64,000 bases of DNA, from NCBI GenBank assembly GCA_025201765.1, contig MU623381.1, positions 62,001 to 126,000 of the forward strand, given 5' to 3'. The translations under genes were made by a program, and so were the position numbers. How positions within the stretch are numbered: the stretch's first letter is position 1; each line of letters opens with the position of its first letter. Below are positions 59,146 through 64,000 of the stretch, piece after piece. Below the pieces are notes generated by a model that saw only the letters and a program-made list of their open reading frames with translations, ran no database searches and was not told the DNA's origin. Source of the DNA: Daldinia sp. FL1419 (taxonomy: Eukaryota > Ascomycota > Sordariomycetes > Xylariales > Hypoxylaceae).

Positions 59146-59726
59146 CTTGACGGTATTGACAAATTGGCCGCGAGCGAATGGATACGGGGAAGCTTCCGGT
59201 ACGAGTCGACGAGGGCGTAAGTGTCGAAAGGGTATTTGTATGTAACCGTTTAAAATACTGCTCAGAAGCTCCGAAGTTGAAATCCCCAGAAGTTAATCTA
59301 ACTTGGATACGTTAGCCTGTGTGGGTCCTGCAGTATATCGTCTGATTTGTCAAAAAATTAAAGCTGATCCCGAAGTTTATCCACGAGAACAATCCTGGGA
59401 CAACCCCGGTCTGGGAAAGCGGATCTCACGTATCTGCGTAGTCTGGTAGTTATGCATATGCGTAACAAAGGTTTAAGCTTTAAGCCGGGCGTGACGGGAA
59501 GGACCTACCTTCCGAACCCCCGATAGGTTGGCGACGTCACCAACTATGTCGACAAGCTTCCACACTTTCCCGATTTAGGCCATATTTAATGCATGCTAGT
59601 CCCCGTTTCTCGAAGAAACTTTGATATCAGGTAGTTATTAGTAACTCTACATTACTACCTCAAATAATTAGTTTTTATCTAGGTAAACTCATCATATTGT
59701 ATCCTTTTCTAGGTTTGCAAGCCACG
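59146..59726. promoter_or_regulatory. Divergent promoter of ATP19 and MTP18-like genes
   Basis: A 581-bp spacer between two nuclear genes for mitochondrial proteins reading outward. It includes a GACGTC half-palindrome near 59533 and the probable 5' UTR intron acceptor (TTTTCTAG at about 59711) of the + strand gene. Binding proteins are not assigned. Confidence 0.5.
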
Positions 59727-60691
59727 ATGTTCTGGAGCAAAGGACCAGACAAGAACGAAGCTGCAAAAGATAAGACTCCAGTAACCCCGCCGCCCGCAGC
59801 AGCCACCACCAGCTCGCGCAGTGATGTCAACGAATTCGATCCTGATAAGCTCCCCACACAGCGCAAGCTGCCGAAGGACTTGCAGATGATCGTCGACAAG
59901 TCCGACAAGGATGAGAACTTCTTTGATGAGCTCGTAGAAGGATAGTATGTTGCGCATAATTCCTATCAAGTTAAGGATTCTCGTTGGGCTAATACTTGTA
60001 ACTTTTGCTCAGTGCGCCGGATTCTACCGAGTCCAATCTACGATATGCCGCCTACGCCAACAGGCTGCGGACTATTATGCTCTCGGCCCACCGCTATGTG
60101 GCTTATACATCGGACATAGGAGAGTCCTTTAGGCCCGTTGCGCATCCGTGGCTAGTTCGAGGCGCATACGGTGTATCGTGGGCTTATATCTTGGGTGATG
60201 TATCATACGAAGGATACAAGGCTTACTGGCAAAACCAACGAACGCTGAACCCGCAGCTAGTTCTGTCGGAGAAGCAGCAGAAGGTTACAGGGTTGTCGAT
60301 TCAGGCGCCCGCCGACGCCAAACCCGGAGTTGTATCACCCTTGGAGGATTATCGAACTGTAATGGTTCAGCGAGGTATCTTCCAGAGTGTCGCTTCGATG
60401 GGTTTGCCTGCCTTCACCATCCACAGCGTTGTTAGATACTCGGGCAGAGCCTTGAAGGATGTCAAGAACAAGACGCTCAGAGTATGGGGTCCTATAGGAC
60501 TCGGTCTGGCTATTGTACCGTTCTTGCCTACGCTATTTGACAAGCCGGTCGAGAATGCTGTTGAGTGGATGTTCCACAAGGGCTTTGCGGCATACGGAGG
60601 ACATGAGTATGTCGGGGAATCCCCGATGACGGGACGGGAAGCTGCATTGACACAGAGGCCGAGCCCGCAGTCTAAGGATAAGGAATTGTAG
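59727..60691 (+). CDS. MTP18/MTFP1-like mitochondrial fission process protein
   Basis: Two exons, 59727-59944 and 60013-60691, give 298 residues. The N-terminal part is a charged linker (FDPDKLPTQRKLPKDLQ). Splicing joins ELVEG to YAPDSTESNLRYAAYANRL. Conserved family segments follow: RYVAYTSDIGESFRPVAHPWLVRGAYGVSWAYILGDV, split here as AYTSDIGESFRPV and GVSWAYILGDVSYEGYKAY, then FQSVASMGLPAFTIHS and IGLGLAIVPFLPTLFDKPVE. MTP18 (MTFP1) is an inner-membrane protein that promotes mitochondrial fission and membrane maintenance. Several hydrophobic helices are visible. No cleavable presequence is obvious. Family call is firm; fungal role is inferred from animals. Confidence 0.88.
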
Positions 60692-60986
60692 GACAATAGA
60701 AATAAAAATAAAGGATAATCAAGCATATATGGCGCAAAGGGAGTCGTCTCCATTCTTCGGGGACGTGTTTTGATATCATTACAATGCCTGGAATCAGGGA
60801 CGAGAAAACATCACCATGGAATGCGTTTATATGTTGCGCTTTCAGGCTATGCCTATATAGCAAATCCACAAAAAATATACATCAGATGCTCTGCTCCTAT
60901 TTACTCAGGTATCTCCGTTCCGCTCCGAAATGCAACTCTATAAACGCCGCTTTCAATGCAGTAAGTCGTAACTCGTAAGGTTGGGT
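60692..60986. other. Intergenic spacer between convergent genes
   Basis: 3' flanks of the MTP18-like gene and CUZ1-like gene. Nothing else seen. Confidence 0.5.
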
Positions 60987-61910
60987 TTACATCTCGATAA
61001 GATCGGGGGGTGGCCCTATGCCTCGCAGTAGTACTATCGTGTTACCGCTCACGAGCGCAGAGCCGACCTTTTCGTTAAATTCTAATACGCGACCACCCTC
61101 GACGTGGAAAACACGAAGTTTATCTCTCTCCTCGGAAGACTGGTTGTTGACGTTTTCGATCTGTAAGCTCTTGGCTGCGGCATCGAGTACTCTGCCGATG
61201 ACCCAATCCTTCGAGTAGAAAAACTCGCCCTTGTAGTTCTTTGCCGTCGTGGTCTCAGCCTCTGCTTCCACATAGAGGTATACTCTCTTCTCAGGTGGCA
61301 GCTTCGCGTCTCCCTTAGCAACCTTCTTTAGATTATTGACAGCGACAAGGCGCGCTGATGCGGACGTGGGTTTGGGTTTTGGGAGTGCTCGGCTAGCCAC
61401 CTCTCTCTTGGCAGCGCCCCAGGCCTTTAATTTCGCGAATGCGGATTTTGTCTGCCCGGAGACGTCGAATTGGGGGCGCGCGCCGATGGGGATCTTGTTC
61501 TTGCAGTCGTGCTCCTCCTTTAATCGATGCTTGAGGCAGTAGTCGCGGTTACAGCTCGAACAGTGGACACCAGGGACTAGGGATGTGCCGACAATAGTCT
61601 TACAGCTTGTCGCAGCGCACGGCTTTTGAGAGACAAGGTCGCGCATGCGCTTCCCTTCGCCTGCCGAGGGTGTCGCTAACTGTGCTTGACGCCGTCGTTC
61701 GGCCCAGGCTCCGGCATTGGCGCATTTGTGGGCGGTCTCAGTTCGATGGTCGAGGCAGAATGTCTTTTTGCAACTTTGGCAAAAGAAGGGTAGGAAATCG
61801 AGCTGGTTGCAATATTCGAGTTGGCAGTGTTTGCCAACAAGCGATACGTCGGCTTCTTTATCCATTTTGACGTAGCTGGTATCTTCGACTTCGGCTGATG
61901 AGGACGCCAT
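60987..61910 (-). CDS. CUZ1: AN1 zinc-finger protein, CUZ1/ZFAND1-like
   Basis: Single exon, 307 residues. Two AN1 zinc fingers lie at about residues 29-63 (CQLEYC, CQSCKKTFCLDHR, HKC) and 98-136 (CAATSC, CSSCNRDYCLKHR, HDC). A basic linker follows, then a ubiquitin-like C-terminal domain (KRVYLYVEAEAE, IGRVLDAAAKSLQI, LRVFHVEGGRVLEF, SALVSGNTIVLLRG). This order matches yeast Cuz1 and human ZFAND1, which link Cdc48/p97 to the proteasome and help cells survive arsenite. Cytosolic. It is divergent from the Rad4 gene. Confidence 0.88.
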   Translation of the reverse strand: MASSSAEVEDTSYVKMDKEADVSLVGKHCQLEYCNQLDFLPFFCQSCKKTFCLDHRTETAHKCANAGAWAERRRQAQLATPSAGEGKRMRDLVSQKPCAATSCKTIVGTSLVPGVHCSSCNRDYCLKHRLKEEHDCKNKIPIGARPQFDVSGQTKSAFAKLKAWGAAKREVASRALPKPKPTSASARLVAVNNLKKVAKGDAKLPPEKRVYLYVEAEAETTTAKNYKGEFFYSKDWVIGRVLDAAAKSLQIENVNNQSSEERDKLRVFHVEGGRVLEFNEKVGSALVSGNTIVLLRGIGPPPDLIEM

Positions 61911-62455
61911 TTTGAATATCGGTGGCAGGGTCTCTTTTATGTAGTTTTTTTTTAGTTTTTATTTTATTTTATTTTTAACTTAATATATAAAATAACAAGA
62001 AAAAGGAATGACTGTAGGCAGATGACGACTCGTAAGCCTCGAAAAGGGCGAAGATGGCGAGGCTGATGATTAAGATGCCGCGGAATGGTCTGGAAGGAGC
62101 TGTGAGTTTACGGGAAAGGCCAATTTTAGGTAATTTAGTGGCGGGGCTACAGGTAACGCTGCGGCTGAATTAGGCGGAATTCTAGGCTACCTAAGGGGTA
62201 CGCTGCAGCCTGCAGGTAACTTAGAAATCCCAACGGAAGCACTGGGGGCCCACTAACTAACCCCAGTTAAGGTTTAATTGAACCTTAAAAGAGACCATCG
62301 GGGTCACGGGATCTCGCGTATTCGTCGCATTTCGATGACGACAATTAATTCTCTACTTACAAAGTTGTTGTCTTACTCGAGAGGGCGTTGTGATATCGTA
62401 GAAATATCTAAAATGTAGTTCCCCTCTAATTTATTTTCTTCATGTTTTCATCAGA
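61911..62455. promoter_or_regulatory. Divergent promoter of CUZ1-like and RAD4 genes
   Basis: A 545-bp spacer with T/A runs near 61945-61990 and a CTGCAGCCTGCAGG element at about 62202-62215. No gene. Elements not assigned to factors. Confidence 0.45.
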
Positions 62456-64000
62456 ATGCCTCCATACGTTCCGCGCAAGCGATTGCGCACCCCTCCGCCG
62501 GACCGCGACAGCCGGACCGCAAAGGAGTCGAGTAGGAGTAAAAGCACACCGGTAGCAGCTGTGCCACCTCGGAAGAATACCTTATTCGATGATTTGGATT
62601 CAAGCTCCAAGAAAGGTTCCGCCGAACAGACAAAGTCGGCTATACAACAAATGCATGAGGATAACGACGATAGCGATGATAGTTCTCTAACTTCTCTTTC
62701 GGATGTTGATTTTGAGGATGTACCAGCCACCAAGAGGCAGAAAGTAGATCGCGATCCAGAGGAATCGGAAGATGAAGACATTGAATTTGAGGATGTCCCT
62801 TCCCACACGGCTGAACAGCAGGATTTCGAATTAGGAGGCGATTTGGAGTTGACACTACAGCGGGAGACTGAAATTCCATTAACTAGCGAAATGGGCAAGA
62901 AAGGTCCTTCAAAAAAGGAAAAGGCCATTCGTATAACAGTACATTGTATGCACGTTCAATTACTACTTTGGCATAACGCAATACGGAATTCTTGGCTTTG
63001 TGATAGAGAAGTTCAAGCTATCATGATCTCACACTTACCTCCAAGGTTATGGGACGAGGTGGATCGCTGGAGACGGAATAGCGGCTTAGATGTCCCTGAG
63101 GATACTCCAAAGAAATCTACCAAAGCCAAAGCCGACCCAAACGGAAAGGGAAAAGGCAAGCAGCGAGCCTCGAGGTCGACAAGAAATTGGAGCAATGCAG
63201 CAGACCGACTCGAGAAGGGGATCCCCGATATGAGCCATGGTGATCCTTTATTAAGGCTCATGAAAGGCCTCGTATCATGGTGGAAACAAAGGTTTCGGAT
63301 AACCAGTCCTGGGTTACGCAAAGTTGGTTATATGAACGCGAGGAGAGTAGGAAAATTAACTTCGAGCTATGAGACAGAAGGGGATGACCCGATTAGATTT
63401 GGGGAACGTATCAAGGATCTAGAGGAGTTCAGAAAACATGCCCAGGATTGTACCGGTAGTCGCGACGTTGGAGCCCAACTCTTCACAGCATTGTTGAGAG
63501 GTCTTGGATTGGAAGCACGGATGGTAGCCAACCTTCAGCCACTAGGATTCGGCTGGAGTAGGGTCGAAGAAGCCGATGACGAAGTAAACGCTCAAAAAGC
63601 TCAAGATGCTACGAGCACCCCTGTTGAATCCACACCGAAAAAAACAAACGGGAAGAAGAAAGGGGTGAAACCGGCAACCCGTCGAGCCAAGAAGAATGAC
63701 GAGAATGCCTTGAAAATGGACTTGGATGATTCAGATGAATATGCCGACCCGATCACTGATGAAAGCAACGACGACTCCTCGGTAGTTGACGTTACAGATG
63801 CAGTTCGCCCGAAGCGCGCGGAAGCCAAAGTTTATGACCGGGACCTTGAGTTTCCTCACTACTGGACCGAAGTGCTTTCTCCAATAACGAAGAAGTTTCT
63901 TCCGGTAGACCCCATCGTAAAATCTATTATAGCTAACAGTAGAGAATTGGTTGAAAGCTTAGAACCACGAGGGGGCAAAGCCGACAAAGCAAGGCAAGTC
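62456..64000 (+). CDS. RAD4: Rad4/XPC nucleotide excision repair protein, partial
   Basis: The frame opens at the ATG of 62456 and stays open for 515 codons to the window edge, so the 3' part is missing. The N-terminus is acidic and Ser-rich (SDVDFEDVPATKRQK). The transglutaminase-homology domain begins near IRITVHCMHVQLLLWHNAIRNSW, cited here as VHCMHVQLLLWHN and continuing to LWDEVDRW, GAQLFTALLRGLGLEARMV and FPHYWTEVLSP with KKFLPVDPIV. Rad4/XPC recognises helix-distorting lesions and starts global-genome nucleotide excision repair with Rad23. The beta-hairpin domains should follow downstream. A Lys-rich insert splits the domain, as is usual in fungal Rad4. No intron is needed within the window. 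Confidence 0.92.
   Translation, partial: MPPYVPRKRLRTPPPDRDSRTAKESSRSKSTPVAAVPPRKNTLFDDLDSSSKKGSAEQTKSAIQQMHEDNDDSDDSSLTSLSDVDFEDVPATKRQKVDRDPEESEDEDIEFEDVPSHTAEQQDFELGGDLELTLQRETEIPLTSEMGKKGPSKKEKAIRITVHCMHVQLLLWHNAIRNSWLCDREVQAIMISHLPPRLWDEVDRWRRNSGLDVPEDTPKKSTKAKADPNGKGKGKQRASRSTRNWSNAADRLEKGIPDMSHGDPLLRLMKGLVSWWKQRFRITSPGLRKVGYMNARRVGKLTSSYETEGDDPIRFGERIKDLEEFRKHAQDCTGSRDVGAQLFTALLRGLGLEARMVANLQPLGFGWSRVEEADDEVNAQKAQDATSTPVESTPKKTNGKKKGVKPATRRAKKNDENALKMDLDDSDEYADPITDESNDDSSVVDVTDAVRPKRAEAKVYDRDLEFPHYWTEVLSPITKKFLPVDPIVKSIIANSRELVESLEPRGGKADKARQV

Noticed and set aside
1..64000. CRISPR arrays, operons, prophage or plasmid functions
   Set aside because: The window is a eukaryotic nuclear sequence with introns; no regularly spaced direct repeats or bacterial gene features were seen.

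Overview
The window is nuclear DNA of a filamentous ascomycete (Pezizomycotina, most likely Sordariomycetes). The evidence is short GT-AG introns (about 40 to 150 nt) with CTAAC-like branch points, monocistronic genes on both strands, fungal-only families (Fungal_trans_2 regulator, LYC1-type acetyltransferase, KAP114) and an AT-rich repeat with a repeat-induced point mutation (RIP) signature. No operons, CRISPR array, phage or plasmid features were seen, and I recognised no tRNA or rRNA gene. Exon joins were worked out by hand from splice sites and reading frame, so they are models and not transcript evidence.

Layout. 1-5.3 kb: a CCHC zinc-knuckle protein (+) and a small Cys-rich hypothetical (+). 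6.1-8.3 kb: a secreted Ser/Thr-rich repeat protein with two PAN-like Cys modules (-). 8.3-12 kb: gene-poor DNA rich in CTAG. 12-14.4 kb: PI31-type proteasome regulator (+) facing a Rev7/MAD2L2 HORMA protein (-). 14.4-17.1 kb: AT-rich block with a degraded element bounded by 170-bp direct repeats. 18-21.6 kb: importin-9/KAP114 in six exons (+). 22.8-27.4 kb: DH-domain Rho GEF (-). 28.5-29.0 kb: a short two-exon DCC1-like cohesion protein (+), easy to miss. 31.8-34.5 kb: RBR ubiquitin ligase of the RNF216 type (+). 35.1-36.4 kb: LYC1-like acetyltransferase (-). 37.6-39.4 kb: CCT1 (-), divergent from prolyl-tRNA synthetase at 40.0-41.8 kb (+). 42.9-45.8 kb: SDR oxidoreductase (+) facing a Fungal_trans_2 regulator (-). 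46.5-48.1 kb: secreted Asn-rich protein (-). 50.5-51.5 kb: Rieske iron-sulfur protein (-). 52.2-55.8 kb: DDB1 (-). 57.0-58.0 kb: a decayed gluconolactonase-like gene (-). 58.8-60.7 kb: ATP synthase subunit k (-), divergent from an MTP18-like mitochondrial fission protein (+). 61.0-61.9 kb: CUZ1-like AN1 zinc-finger protein (-), divergent from a Rad4/XPC gene that runs off the right end.

Most genes are housekeeping: proteostasis (PI31, RBR ligase, CCT1, CUZ1), genome maintenance (Rev7, DCC1, DDB1, Rad4), nuclear import, translation and mitochondrial respiration. No single pathway links them and the order looks like ordinary core synteny. The accessory features are the two secreted low-complexity proteins, the RIP-mutated repeat, the SDR/regulator pair and the pseudogene. 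I found no convincing undescribed multi-gene system. The strongest unusual signals are the transition-only divergence of the 170-bp repeats, the SUMO-interaction-like motifs on the RBR ligase, the short DCC1-like protein and the gluconolactonase pseudogene.
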